Part shown: positions 16,251-25,055 of the stretch, one piece after another | How the letters are laid out: every line of letters begins with the position of its first letter | How positions within the stretch are numbered: the stretch's first letter is position 1 | From: Ruegeria sediminis | GTDB taxonomy: Bacteria > Pseudomonadota > Alphaproteobacteria > Rhodobacterales > Rhodobacteraceae | NCBI RefSeq assembly: GCF_005938215.1 | Contig: NZ_VCPD01000006.1 | Location: forward strand, 124,001-188,000 | DNA: 64,000 bases | Reading direction: 5' to 3' | The notes under the pieces: generated by a model | Database searches by the model: none | What the model was told of the DNA's origin: nothing | Seen by the model: only the letters and a program-made list of their open reading frames with translations | Program-made: the position numbers and the translations under genes

Positions 16251-16982
16251 TTACCGGATGTCCAGGAACTCCACCCCGCCTTCGCGGATTGCGGCGACGG
16301 AAAGTCGCCCGGTCGCGTAGGCGCCGGTGTCGACCGAAATGATGCCCCGTTCCGCCACGGGCTCGTCGACGATGGTGTGGCCGTGCGCGATCCAGAGGCC
16401 GTCCCGGCGCGGCACCCTGCCGAAGTCCTTGTGCCCCCAGATGAGGTTGCCGGAATCCTGACTGTCGGGGTCCAGCCGCGGGTCGGCGCCGGCATGAACG
16501 ACGGCCACGTTGCCGCTGCGATAGGTCAGCGGCAGGGTACGCAGCCAGAATATCTGTTCGGGGCCCATCGCGCGCGTCAGCGCATCGCGCACGGCCTCGA
16601 GTTCCGGACCCTTGCTGGTCTCGGTCACGCCGGCGACTCCGTAGCTGGCCAGCGTCTGCAGCCCGCCATAGCGCAGCCAGCGGGGACCGTGGGTGATCGG
16701 ATCCCCGAGGAACGACAGCAGCATTTCTTCGTGGTTGCCCTTCAGAAAATGGGCGTTGGGCCGGTCGATGAGGGCGCGCAGGACCCCGGCGCTGTCCTCG
16801 CCGCGGTCGATGTAGTCGCCCACGAAGACGACGGGATGGTCGGCTTCCAGCCGTTTCAGGGCGCGGTCCAGCAGGTCGGCCCTGCCGTGGATGTCGCCGA
16901 TCAGGTAGAAAGGATGCTCGGGGGCCACCGGCGGAAAGGCCGGAGATCTGCCGGAAAGTCTGGCGAGCCAGGATTTCAGCAT
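16251..16982 (-). CDS. Metallophosphoesterase, PPP (serine/threonine phosphatase) family
   Basis: A 243-residue protein with the complete dimetal phosphoesterase signature: GDIHG (motif I), GDYIDRG (motif II), GNHE (motif III), plus the downstream histidines in VVHAGADP and WIAHGHTIVDEP. It resembles bacterial PrpA/B-type and diadenosine-tetraphosphatase-like enzymes, so substrates could be phosphoproteins or nucleotides. It lies between the polysaccharide locus and yjbH but is transcribed away from yjbH. The ATG at 16982 is preceded by GGAG. Confidence 0.88.
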   Translation of the reverse strand: MLKSWLARLSGRSPAFPPVAPEHPFYLIGDIHGRADLLDRALKRLEADHPVVFVGDYIDRGEDSAGVLRALIDRPNAHFLKGNHEEMLLSFLGDPITHGPRWLRYGGLQTLASYGVAGVTETSKGPELEAVRDALTRAMGPEQIFWLRTLPLTYRSGNVAVVHAGADPRLDPDSQDSGNLIWGHKDFGRVPRRDGLWIAHGHTIVDEPVAERGIISVDTGAYATGRLSVAAIREGGVEFLDIR

Positions 16983-17132
16983 TTTGAGGCTCCGTTCCCC
17001 GTTTGTCGGGGTTGTGACATGTCCAACCCGGTTGTACAAGCGCCGGCGCGCGCAACTCCACGACATGTGCGGCGGCGCGGCCGGTTCTTCAGGACCGAAA
17101 AAAAACAACAAACTTTTTGGGTAGGCAGGTTC

Positions 17133-19232
17133 ATGCGTCTTGCGCTGTGCACGGTTCTGGGGATCGGCTGCGTCCTGTTGGCCGAAGGCTCGGCCAAGGC
17201 GCAGAACCTTTCCACCTACGGCACCCCCGGCCTCGTCGACATGCCGACCGCCGAGATGCTGCCGGACGGCGATCTGGCAATGACGGGCGCGGTGTTCCGC
17301 GACACGGCCCGGGGAACGGTGACGTTCCAGATGCTGCCCTGGGTCTACGGCTCGTTCCGCTATTCCTATCTCAGGGGGTTCGACGGTGGCGGAACGGGCA
17401 GCCGGTATGACCGCAGCTTCGACATTCATTTCCGCCTTCGGGAAGAGACCAGGCACGGCCCCGCCATCGGCGTCGGGCTGCGCGATTTCGGCGGTACAGG
17501 TGTCTACAGCGGCGAATATGTCGTTCTGACCAAGACCTTCGCCGAACGCTGGAAACTGACCGGCGGCATGGGATGGGGGAGGCTGGGCGAGCGCAACAGT
17601 TTCAGGAACCCGCTGTCATACATTGATTCCCGGTTCGAGACGCGCCCACCGAACGATTTCGGCACCGGCGGCAAGTTTTCGACGGATCAGTGGTTCCGTG
17701 GACCGGCGGCGCTGTTCGGCGGCGTGGAATACAAGGTCAACGACCAGTTGTCGCTGCTGGCCGAGTATTCCTCGGACACCTATTCCACGGAAACCGCCCG
17801 CATGGGGTTCGACGCCGATTTTCCCGTGAATCTGGGCCTGACCTACCGGTTCGAGAACGGCGCCAACATCAACGCCTACTACATGTACGGCTCGACCCTC
17901 GGCCTGCAGTTCAGCTATGTGCTCGACCCGCGCAAGCCTGCCGTTCCCGGCGGACTCGACAAGGCGCCGCCGATGCTGCAACCGGTGGACCGGGTGGCGC
18001 TGGCCAGCTGGAACCTGCCTGGACGGGATGCCCGCGATCCGACCCTGCGGGAGGTGCTGCGGGCGCGGCTGGAGCAGCAGGGCCTGCGCATGGTGGGCTA
18101 TGACATCGAAGGCGGCCGCGCCACGGTCGAAATCGAGAACGGCCGTTACAACGCCGCCGCCCAGGCCGTCGGCCGAACGGCGCGGATCATGGCGAACACG
18201 CTGCCGCCCGAAGTCGAGGCATTCGGGATCACGCTGCTGCGCAACGGCCTGCCGATCACGTCGGTCGAGACCCATCGCGATGCGCTCTACGAACTGGAGA
18301 ACGACCTTGACGGCAGCTGGCGCACGCTGGCGCGGTCCGAGATCCGCGACGCGGACGAGCGTCCGGTCGGCATCATCGAGGACGCCTATCCCTACACCAC
18401 CTACCGGTTCGGGCCCTATGCGCGGCTGTCCTTCTTCGACCCGGATGATCCGGTGCGCTACGAGATCGGCGCGGCCTTCGTGGGCGACTTGATCCTGCGT
18501 CCCGGGGTCCTGCTGTCGGGCCTCACACGACTGCCGTTCGTCAGCACCCTCGACGACACCACGCGGGTGTCGGATTCGGTGCTGCCGCACGTTCGGTCGG
18601 ACTGGGCGCTGTATGCCCAGCAGTCGGATCTGCAGGTCAACTACCTGACCGCCAACTATCTGTGGAGGCCGGGTCCGGACCTGTTCGCGCGATTCACCGC
18701 CGGCTATCTGGAAGAGATGTATGGTGGGCTTTCGGCCGAACTGCTGTGGTATCCGGGGGACGAACGCCTCGCGCTTGGCGCCGAGGTCAACTATGCCAGA
18801 CAGCGTGATTTCGACATGCTGTTCGGATTTCAGGACTACGACATCGTGACGGGCCATGCCTCGATGTACTACGACTTCGACGGCGATTATCACCTGCGGG
18901 TCGATGCGGGCCGCTACCTGGCCGGGGATTGGGGAGCGACGTTCACCATCGACCGCGAGTTCAACAACGGCTTCAAGGTCGGTGCATTCGCGACCTTCAC
19001 GAATGTCTCTTCGGAGGAATTCGGCGAGGGCTCCTTCGACAAGGGCATCCGGTTCGAGATCCCGGTGGCCTGGCTGACCGGCCGCTCGACGCTGCCGAAG
19101 ATCCGGCAGACGATCCGTCCGGTTTTGCGCGACGGCGGCGCCCGCCTGCAGGTCGAGAACAGGCTTTACGACTACGTGCGCGACGAACGCGCAGGCCGGC
19201 TGGTCGGACAATGGGGACGATTCTACAGATGA
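17133..19232 (+). CDS. yjbH: YjbH-domain outer-membrane polysaccharide protein
   Basis: A 699-residue exported protein with a signal peptide (MRLALCTVLGIGCVLL, cleaved after AKAQ) and then NLSTYGTPGLVDMPTAEMLP, the conserved opening of the YjbH/GfcD family. The rest has alternating beta-strand character expected of an outer-membrane barrel (FGGVEYKVNDQLSLLAEYSS, YEIGAAFVGDLILRPGVLLS, GLSAELLWYPGDERLALGAE). YjbEFGH and GfcABCDE serve exopolysaccharide or group 4 capsule secretion in enterobacteria. It overlaps the lipoprotein gene that follows by four bases. Position next to a Wzx/Wzy locus without its own Wza suggests a role in exporting that polymer. Confidence 0.88.
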   Translation: MRLALCTVLGIGCVLLAEGSAKAQNLSTYGTPGLVDMPTAEMLPDGDLAMTGAVFRDTARGTVTFQMLPWVYGSFRYSYLRGFDGGGTGSRYDRSFDIHFRLREETRHGPAIGVGLRDFGGTGVYSGEYVVLTKTFAERWKLTGGMGWGRLGERNSFRNPLSYIDSRFETRPPNDFGTGGKFSTDQWFRGPAALFGGVEYKVNDQLSLLAEYSSDTYSTETARMGFDADFPVNLGLTYRFENGANINAYYMYGSTLGLQFSYVLDPRKPAVPGGLDKAPPMLQPVDRVALASWNLPGRDARDPTLREVLRARLEQQGLRMVGYDIEGGRATVEIENGRYNAAAQAVGRTARIMANTLPPEVEAFGITLLRNGLPITSVETHRDALYELENDLDGSWRTLARSEIRDADERPVGIIEDAYPYTTYRFGPYARLSFFDPDDPVRYEIGAAFVGDLILRPGVLLSGLTRLPFVSTLDDTTRVSDSVLPHVRSDWALYAQQSDLQVNYLTANYLWRPGPDLFARFTAGYLEEMYGGLSAELLWYPGDERLALGAEVNYARQRDFDMLFGFQDYDIVTGHASMYYDFDGDYHLRVDAGRYLAGDWGATFTIDREFNNGFKVGAFATFTNVSSEEFGEGSFDKGIRFEIPVAWLTGRSTLPKIRQTIRPVLRDGGARLQVENRLYDYVRDERAGRLVGQWGRFYR

Positions 19233-19861
19233 GACGGATTGCCGTTGCCGCCGCCCTGCTGACCCTGCTGGCCGCCTGTACCAAGACCAACTACGAATTC
19301 GACGTGGTGCGGAGCACGTTGCAGCCCGGAAAGGCGCCGCCCGACCCGCGGGTGCAGGCGTTGATCGCGGCGAACGCGCCGCGGTTGCAGATCGCGTTCC
19401 TGGAGAGCGGTCTCGCCGGAGCGATGGTGCTGGAGGGCGAGCGCGAGGGGGTGCGGACATGGCTGTCGGTCGATGGCGCGTCGCTGCTGACCCGCCAGGG
19501 CCTGATCGTCGGCGAGCGCGGTTTCGGCGGCGGCATGATGGCCTCGGACGTGTCGCAGCCGCTGGAGGCGCTGTTCGACGGGCGCGAGGGCCAGGTGTTG
19601 CGTTTCCACAGCTTCCTGAACGGCGACGACCGTATCGTGACGCGCAGCTACAAGTGCCACATCGAAGACCGCGGCACGCAGGAGATCCCGGTCCGGGGCC
19701 AGCCCGTCGCCACCCGCCTGATGCGCGAGACCTGCCGCAGCGCCGACCAGGAATTCCTGAACGTCTACTGGTTCAGCCAGGCTGACGGGCAACTGGTCCA
19801 GTCGCGCCAGTGGCTGGGCGATTTCCTGGGGGTCGTGACGCTTCGCGAAATCGCCGGGTAA
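19229..19861 (+). CDS. yjbF: YjbF/GfcB-family lipoprotein
   Basis: A 210-residue lipoprotein: signal MRRIAVAAALLTLLAAC has the lipobox LAAC with Cys17 as the lipidated residue. The mature part has YEFDVVRSTLQPGKA, LIVGERGFGGGMMASDV and YKCHIEDRGTQEIPV, matching the YjbF/GfcB family. In known systems it works with YjbH at the outer membrane in exopolysaccharide production. The start overlaps the yjbH stop. YjbE and YjbG homologues are not beside it. Confidence 0.85.
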   Translation: MRRIAVAAALLTLLAACTKTNYEFDVVRSTLQPGKAPPDPRVQALIAANAPRLQIAFLESGLAGAMVLEGEREGVRTWLSVDGASLLTRQGLIVGERGFGGGMMASDVSQPLEALFDGREGQVLRFHSFLNGDDRIVTRSYKCHIEDRGTQEIPVRGQPVATRLMRETCRSADQEFLNVYWFSQADGQLVQSRQWLGDFLGVVTLREIAG

Positions 19862-19902
19862 GGCGTCTGGCCTTGAGCCGGTCCCGAACCGCGCGGTCAC
19901 TC

Positions 19903-19941
19903 GCGACGAAGCATCGACGAGCTTGGCGCTTGCTTCATCGC
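19903..19941. terminator. Inverted repeat between convergent yjbF and cyclase genes
   Basis: GCGACGAAGC at 19903-19912 and GCTTCATCGC at 19932-19941 pair with one mismatch across a 19-base spacer. The right arm overlaps the cyclase stop codon. The position between converging genes fits a bidirectional terminator. Confidence 0.35.
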
Positions 19942-22900
19942 AGGATTGCCCTGGCCGCGGCGATGTCTTCGGTCTCGAGTTCGGAGCTGATCGTGCCGAG
20001 AACGCGCGACACGGATCCTTCTGCATCGGCTGGCTGGCCAGCGGACGGGGACCGCAAGATCGAGACCGTAGCCCGGAGTTCCAGCAGATGCGCGCCCTGC
20101 TCGCGCGCCCGGGCCAGCGAGGCGCGGAAGGATTTTGCCGCCTTTTCTGGCTGCCCCATGGCGGCTTCGCCTTCGCCGCGCAGCCGCAGGGCTTCGGCGA
20201 CCATGACGCCTGCCCGATATTGCCGCATGGTGTCCAGCGCCCGTTCGGCCGCCGAAATCGACAGGTCGAATTCGCCGTGGCGACCATGCAGTTCCGCCAG
20301 CATCATCTCGAAGAACGGGATGCGCATGACCGCACTGCGATCCTTGGATGTCCTGATGAGGTCGCGGAGAATTTCCACGCCGTCCCGATGCTCGCCGAGC
20401 ATCTCGCCTGCCCAGGCTGAAATGCATCCCGCCAGAATCTTGAAATGCCAGGGGCCGTATTTCTCGGCCAGTTCCTCCGCGCTTTGGGCCAACTCGTTGG
20501 CGCCGGCAGCGTCACGCACCAGGTAGCGGCCGAGTGCGGCGAACGCGTGGGCTATCGTCAGGCTGTTTTCGTGGCCCAGCTTTTCGGCGAGACCGATCGC
20601 ATCCTTCCCGCATCGGCCGGCGGCATCCAGGTTTCCGGTCAGCGACTGGACGAGGTTGCAATGGCTGTGGCCGCAGACTCCGGGATCATGGCCGCCGTAG
20701 TGGTACGCGCATTGATGAAACCGCTCGGGCGTGTAAAGCGGAAGCCCCGTTTCCAGGAAAGCCTGAGCGGCCCTGAGATCGCCTTCGGAGAATTTCGTGG
20801 TCCAGCCTGCATGGCTGAACTGCAACTGGTGTTCGTCGGACGGGTCGATCCGGGTGATCGGTTTCATCGCGTCGATCATCCGGCTTGCTTCGGGCAGGTT
20901 GGCGGACATCTGGTTGTTGAGCCAGAGGTTCCAGTAGATCTTGAAGCGCGTGTCGACGTCGGTGTCGTCCGGACAGATGGACAGCGCCTCTTGAAACACG
21001 TCGCCGGCCTCGCTGTCGGCATAGCCGCGCAGGGCCATGATGGCGGACCCCAGCGCGGTCAGATAGGGCAGACGCCAGGCCTGCACGGACTCTTCGGCGG
21101 TTCGGTCCCGAATGATCTCCAGCCCGGTACGGAGATGCGCGATCGCCTCTTTGTATGCGCAGTTGGTGCTGGCGCGGCGGGCGGCGGCGTGGAAATGGTG
21201 CAGCGCCTGTTCGGCGTCTCCCGCACGATGGAAGTGATGCGCCAACACCTCGGGTTCCGCGGCGGCGCGATCCGGTTCGTTTTCCGTCAACCAGTCGGCG
21301 ACGCGGCGGTGACGCGCGGCCCGCGTTGACAGAAGCTGGGACTGATAGGCGGCCTCTTCGATCAACGCGTGTCGGAACACGATTTCGGCCCGATCGAACC
21401 GGCCGCGCTGCGTGAACAGGCCGGACGCTTCCAGTTCGGCGATCGCGGCATCCTCGACTTCCGCCGGCAACTCGCTCAGGGCGCGGATGATCCGCAGCGG
21501 GCATTCGCGGCCAAGGATCGAACCGATCTGGGCCATGCTGCGCGCAGAGGGCGAGAGTTGGTCGAGGCGGGATGCCAGAAGGGCCTGCAGGGTTGGCGGA
21601 AGTGCGAATTCGCCCGCCCGGGATGGCCCGCCTTCGATGGCCCGCGCCAGTTCCTCGGCAAAAAGGGGAATTCCGTCCGCCCTTTCGACGAACCGCTCGA
21701 GGATCGCATCGTCGACCCAGCGTTCGCCGAGCAGGCTGTGGATAAGTTCGCCGCACTGTTTCCTGGGCAACCGGGTCAACGACAACTCGGACACATGACC
21801 GCCGACCGGCCACGGAATCCTGAACTCAGGGCGCGAGGTGACGGGCAGCAGGATGGGTAGGCTCTCCGCGATCGCGACGATACGGCCAAAGGCCTCCAGG
21901 CTGGTCGGGTCGATCCAGTGCGCGTCCTCCAGCACCATGATCACCGGCGCCGTCGCGGCGAGGCCGGTCAACTGTTCGACCAGCGCGTCGAACACGGCTT
22001 CTTTCTGCCGTTGCGGCGACAGGGATGTCGCATCGTAACGCTCGGTGGGCAGCGACATCATCTCGGCCAGCAAGGGCGCGGTCTGCGAGACGTTTTCCGT
22101 GCTTTTCCGCAGCGCCCGCTCGAGCTTGTCCAGTTTCTGTTCGGCCGTGTCCGAAGGTTTGATCCCGGCCGCGAACGACAGTTGCCGGATGATGGGGTAG
22201 AGCGCCGAATGCACGTGATGCGGAGAACATTGATAGCGCAGCCTGACATGCGGCTGTGGCGAGATTTCCTCCAGAAGCCGCAGGCTCAGCCGGCTTTTGC
22301 CTATGCCGGGCTCACCGGAAAGATGGACGACCTGGCCTTCGCCGCCGGCTGCGACCGACCATCGGTCCTTGAGCAGGGCGAGTTCGTTTCGTCGCCCCAA
22401 GAATGGCGCCAGTCGTTTCGGATGCTGCGCGAAGAACCTGCTTTCCGACGGTCTTTCGCCGGCGACCTGAAACAGCATCACCGGCTTGGGCACTCCTTTC
22501 AGCTGCCTCCGCCCCAGCTCGACAAGGTCGAACTCTCCCTCGACCATCGACCGCGTCGCCGGGTCGATGACCACGCTGCCCGGTTCGGCCTCGGCCTGCA
22601 GGCGGGCTGCGAGGTTGGGGGTTTCACCGCTGATCGCCGCGACCTGTTTGGCGGTTTTGCCGACGATGTCGCCGACGACAACCTGGCCGGTCGCGATGCC
22701 GATCCTGGCGGACAGGCCGGAGCCGTCGGGCAGACTGATGCGCGCGACGGCGTCGACGGCGGTCGATGCGGCGCGAAGCGCCTGCGCCGTCTGATCCTCG
22801 GAGGCGCGCGGCCACCCGAAATAGGCGAGAACGCCATCGCCCAGGTAATTCGCCACGTAGCCGCCAAATCGCACGACGGTTGCCGCGACGGTATCCTGGT

Positions 22901-23240
22901 ACCGGGTCAGCAAATCGCGCATCTCCTCGGGATCGTGCTCTGCGGATAGTTGGGTCGATCCGACCAGGTCGCAGAACAGGACCGTCAGCTGACGCCGTTC
23001 GGTATTGTCTGACCGGATCGGTTCCGGCTGGTCGGGTGCTTCTGCCGAGGTCGCGCCCTCGGACAGCGCCTTGATCGCGCGAAGCAGTTTCTTGCGCGGG
23101 CCGACCGGCAGCCCGATTTCCCGAAGATCATCGTCCGTCAGGTCGCGCGCCGCATCCAAGTCTATCTCATGCCTGGCAAAGACCTCGTCATATTTGCCGA
23201 GGCCAAGGGATTTCAGCCATTCCGATACTCTGTCGGCCAC
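19935..23240 (-). CDS. SAM - adenylate/guanylate cyclase - AAA/STAND ATPase - TPR protein
   Basis: A 1101-residue signalling protein. Residues 1-65 form a SAM domain (VSEWLKSLGLGKYDEVF, DLTDDDLREIGLPVGPRKKL). About 80-260 is a class III nucleotidyl cyclase with both metal aspartates (LFCDLVGST, Asp91; NYLGDGVLAYFG, Asp135). About 275-650 is a STAND-type ATPase with Walker A GEPGIGKS and Walker B MVLEDAHWID. The last 400 or so residues are TPR-like helices. Such proteins probably couple ligand or partner binding at the TPR/ATPase to cAMP or cGMP output. I choose the GTG at 23240 because AGGCGAGG precedes it and the SAM domain follows directly; an upstream TTG adds only a hydrophobic stub. A paralogue lies at 40075. 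Confidence 0.88.
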   Translation of the reverse strand: MADRVSEWLKSLGLGKYDEVFARHEIDLDAARDLTDDDLREIGLPVGPRKKLLRAIKALSEGATSAEAPDQPEPIRSDNTERRQLTVLFCDLVGSTQLSAEHDPEEMRDLLTRYQDTVAATVVRFGGYVANYLGDGVLAYFGWPRASEDQTAQALRAASTAVDAVARISLPDGSGLSARIGIATGQVVVGDIVGKTAKQVAAISGETPNLAARLQAEAEPGSVVIDPATRSMVEGEFDLVELGRRQLKGVPKPVMLFQVAGERPSESRFFAQHPKRLAPFLGRRNELALLKDRWSVAAGGEGQVVHLSGEPGIGKSRLSLRLLEEISPQPHVRLRYQCSPHHVHSALYPIIRQLSFAAGIKPSDTAEQKLDKLERALRKSTENVSQTAPLLAEMMSLPTERYDATSLSPQRQKEAVFDALVEQLTGLAATAPVIMVLEDAHWIDPTSLEAFGRIVAIAESLPILLPVTSRPEFRIPWPVGGHVSELSLTRLPRKQCGELIHSLLGERWVDDAILERFVERADGIPLFAEELARAIEGGPSRAGEFALPPTLQALLASRLDQLSPSARSMAQIGSILGRECPLRIIRALSELPAEVEDAAIAELEASGLFTQRGRFDRAEIVFRHALIEEAAYQSQLLSTRAARHRRVADWLTENEPDRAAAEPEVLAHHFHRAGDAEQALHHFHAAARRASTNCAYKEAIAHLRTGLEIIRDRTAEESVQAWRLPYLTALGSAIMALRGYADSEAGDVFQEALSICPDDTDVDTRFKIYWNLWLNNQMSANLPEASRMIDAMKPITRIDPSDEHQLQFSHAGWTTKFSEGDLRAAQAFLETGLPLYTPERFHQCAYHYGGHDPGVCGHSHCNLVQSLTGNLDAAGRCGKDAIGLAEKLGHENSLTIAHAFAALGRYLVRDAAGANELAQSAEELAEKYGPWHFKILAGCISAWAGEMLGEHRDGVEILRDLIRTSKDRSAVMRIPFFEMMLAELHGRHGEFDLSISAAERALDTMRQYRAGVMVAEALRLRGEGEAAMGQPEKAAKSFRASLARAREQGAHLLELRATVSILRSPSAGQPADAEGSVSRVLGTISSELETEDIAAARAILR

Positions 23241-23393
23241 ACCTCGCCTCCCCGCCTTTGGCAACAATAGCAGAGAGAGCGGATACAAGCACCACCGGGC
23301 CTTCCCGCCGGTTCGGCCTGGCGAGTCTAGTGTTCAGCCGAAAGACTTGCGGACCAGAGCGACCGGCCGGCTTCGCGTTTTGAACGCCCGGGC

Positions 23394-23843
23394 TCAGACG
23401 GGTTCGGACTTGGCCGACTTGGTTGATTTCTTAGCCAATTCCGCGGCTTCTTCGATGGTCTCTCCGACCGCCTCGGCTTCCGTTCTGGTCACGTAACTGG
23501 CGCAGCGCGACATGGTGTCGAGCCATTCCTGCGCGTCTTCGACCATCCGCTCCATCGACCGGCGCTGCCAGTCGAGCATGGTTTGCGTTGCCCTGGCCGG
23601 GTCCGACTGGTTGACCGCGGTCGCGGCGCGGGCCGCGTCCAACGCGGTGCGAATGGCCTCGTGGCGGCGTTCGAACCAGTGCCGCGTATAGAGTTCGGCC
23701 TCGTCCAGCATCTTTTCCTGCGCGTCCCAGAACTGTGCGATCTGCGGCTTCATCACCGGATTCATCGAGGCAGCGGTTTGAATTGATTTCAGAACATCCG
23801 AGAACGACTTGGGCGTTTCGGCCTTGGTTGATTTCGTGGTCAT
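23394..23843 (-). CDS. Phasin-family protein
   Basis: A 149-residue helical protein: IQTAASMNPVMKPQIAQFWD, then an amphipathic region (MLDEAELYTRHWFERRHEAI) and a Lys/Ser/Ala tail (KKSTKSAKSEPV). Length, lack of a signal peptide and the Lys-rich end fit phasins, which coat polyhydroxyalkanoate granules. The ATG at 23843 is preceded by GAGGAG. An FNR-like box 65 bases upstream could tie its expression to low oxygen. No PHA synthase or depolymerase is in the window. Confidence 0.75.
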   Translation of the reverse strand: MTTKSTKAETPKSFSDVLKSIQTAASMNPVMKPQIAQFWDAQEKMLDEAELYTRHWFERRHEAIRTALDAARAATAVNQSDPARATQTMLDWQRRSMERMVEDAQEWLDTMSRCASYVTRTEAEAVGETIEEAAELAKKSTKSAKSEPV

Positions 23844-24210
23844 GAGAAGATCTCCTCGAAACAGGGTCGGCCTGCGGCCCTTTTATCGCAATTTTGGAGA
23901 GGCAAACTTAATCGAGATCAAATTCCGCACGATGTTATTCCGGTAAGACTGCGTCAAAGCAGATTCGTCGAATCTGCCCTGCGCCGTTTCGCCCTCCGGG
24001 GCGGGCGGAGTCATCAACCCGGTCGCACCTGTGAAACAAGCTGGAAAGCTGTTCCTGGGGCGGCATCAACGAACGTGGAGTGTAGCCTTTTGCAGTCTGA
24101 CCGGTCCCGCTCAAGCGTCCCCGTTCCGCCGGCATCGGATCGGCGCGAAGAACTCGTCGGGCGCGAGGCGATGGACCGTTTGACAACTCGATTGGCGGCG
24201 TTAACCTGAC
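23844..24210. other. Divergent intergenic region between phasin and nap operon
   Basis: These 367 bases hold no convincing gene. The phasin-proximal part is AT-rich and contains the FNR-like box at 23908-23921; the napF-proximal 150 bases are GC-rich with no obvious ribosome site directly before napF. Promoters for both operons are expected here. Confidence 0.6.
23908..23921. promoter_or_regulatory. FNR/FixK-like box
   Basis: TTAATCGAGATCAA differs from the FNR/FnrL/FixK consensus TTGAT-N4-ATCAA at one base; the right half is perfect. It is 65 bases upstream of the phasin start and 290 upstream of napF, so it is better placed for phasin, with an effect on nap through a long leader possible. 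Confidence 0.45.
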
Positions 24211-24756
24211 ATGGCGATGCGGAATGGCATGACGGATAGCCGGATGACGGGCGAAACCAGCCGTCGCGATTTTCTGCGCGGGCGTTATGGCCGGGCTGCA
24301 CCCGAAGCGGTCCGTCCGCCGGGCGCCGATCCAGACGTTTTCACCAAAGCCTGCACCGATTGCCGGGCCTGCCTTGACGCCTGTCCGGAAGGCATCATCG
24401 TCGCCGACGGCAAGGGCAAGGCTTCGGTCGATTTCGCGCTCGGCGCCTGCACCTTCTGCGGCGACTGCGCCGAAGCCTGCCCGACAGGCGCGCTCAAGAC
24501 GGATCTGATGTCGGACTGGCCCTGGCGTGCGCGGGTCGCGGAAACCTGTCTTTCCATGAACGGCGTGGTGTGCCGGTCGTGCCAGGATGCCTGCGATGCG
24601 CAAGCCATCCGGTTCCGGCTGCAGACCAGCGGACGGTCGACCCCCGAAATCGACATCGAATCCTGCACCGGATGCGGGGCCTGCGCAGGCAGTTGCCCGG
24701 CCGGCGCCGTCAGTTTCCGGAAAATCCCACCCCGTCAGATGGAGGCGGCCGAATGA
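24211..24756 (+). CDS. napF: NapF ferredoxin-type protein
   Basis: Up to 181 residues, cytoplasmic, with three [4Fe-4S] motifs: CTDCRACLDACPEG, CTFCGDCAEACPTG and CTGCGACAGSCPAG, plus CRSCQDAC near 130. TSRRDFLRGRYG at the start is usual for NapF. NapF is thought to help load iron-sulfur clusters into or activate NapA before Tat export. Several in-frame ATGs (24211, 24217, 24229, 24244) are possible and none has a strong ribosome site, so the exact start is uncertain. The stop overlaps the napD start. Confidence 0.92.
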   Translation: MAMRNGMTDSRMTGETSRRDFLRGRYGRAAPEAVRPPGADPDVFTKACTDCRACLDACPEGIIVADGKGKASVDFALGACTFCGDCAEACPTGALKTDLMSDWPWRARVAETCLSMNGVVCRSCQDACDAQAIRFRLQTSGRSTPEIDIESCTGCGACAGSCPAGAVSFRKIPPRQMEAAE

Positions 24757-25055
24757 ACATTTGCGGATGTCTTGTCCACGTCCTGCCCGAAAGAACCGAG
24801 GCCGCAGCCGCCGAAATGGCGGCGATGGACGGTGTCGAAATCCATGCCAGATCCGAGGATGGCCGCTTTGTCGTCGTCGTCGAGGACACCGAGGCGCACC
24901 TGGCCTCGGACACGATCATGGCGCTGCACCAGGTCGCGGGCGTCGTGTCGCTGACCCTGACCTATCACCATTTCGAAGACCTCGCGGAGGCAGGCAAGCG
25001 GCCCGCCTCTCTCAGCCCCAGTCAAGCCGGAGCACAGACCAATGACCATTTCTGA
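24753..25055 (+). CDS. napD: NapD chaperone
   Basis: A 100-residue protein starting [20 protein letters not shown], the NapD ferredoxin-like fold. NapD binds the twin-arginine leader of NapA, delaying export until the molybdenum cofactor is inserted. Its last 14 bases overlap the napA start, so translation of chaperone and client is coupled. Confidence 0.93.
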   Translation: MNICGCLVHVLPERTEAAAAEMAAMDGVEIHARSEDGRFVVVVEDTEAHLASDTIMALHQVAGVVSLTLTYHHFEDLAEAGKRPASLSPSQAGAQTNDHF

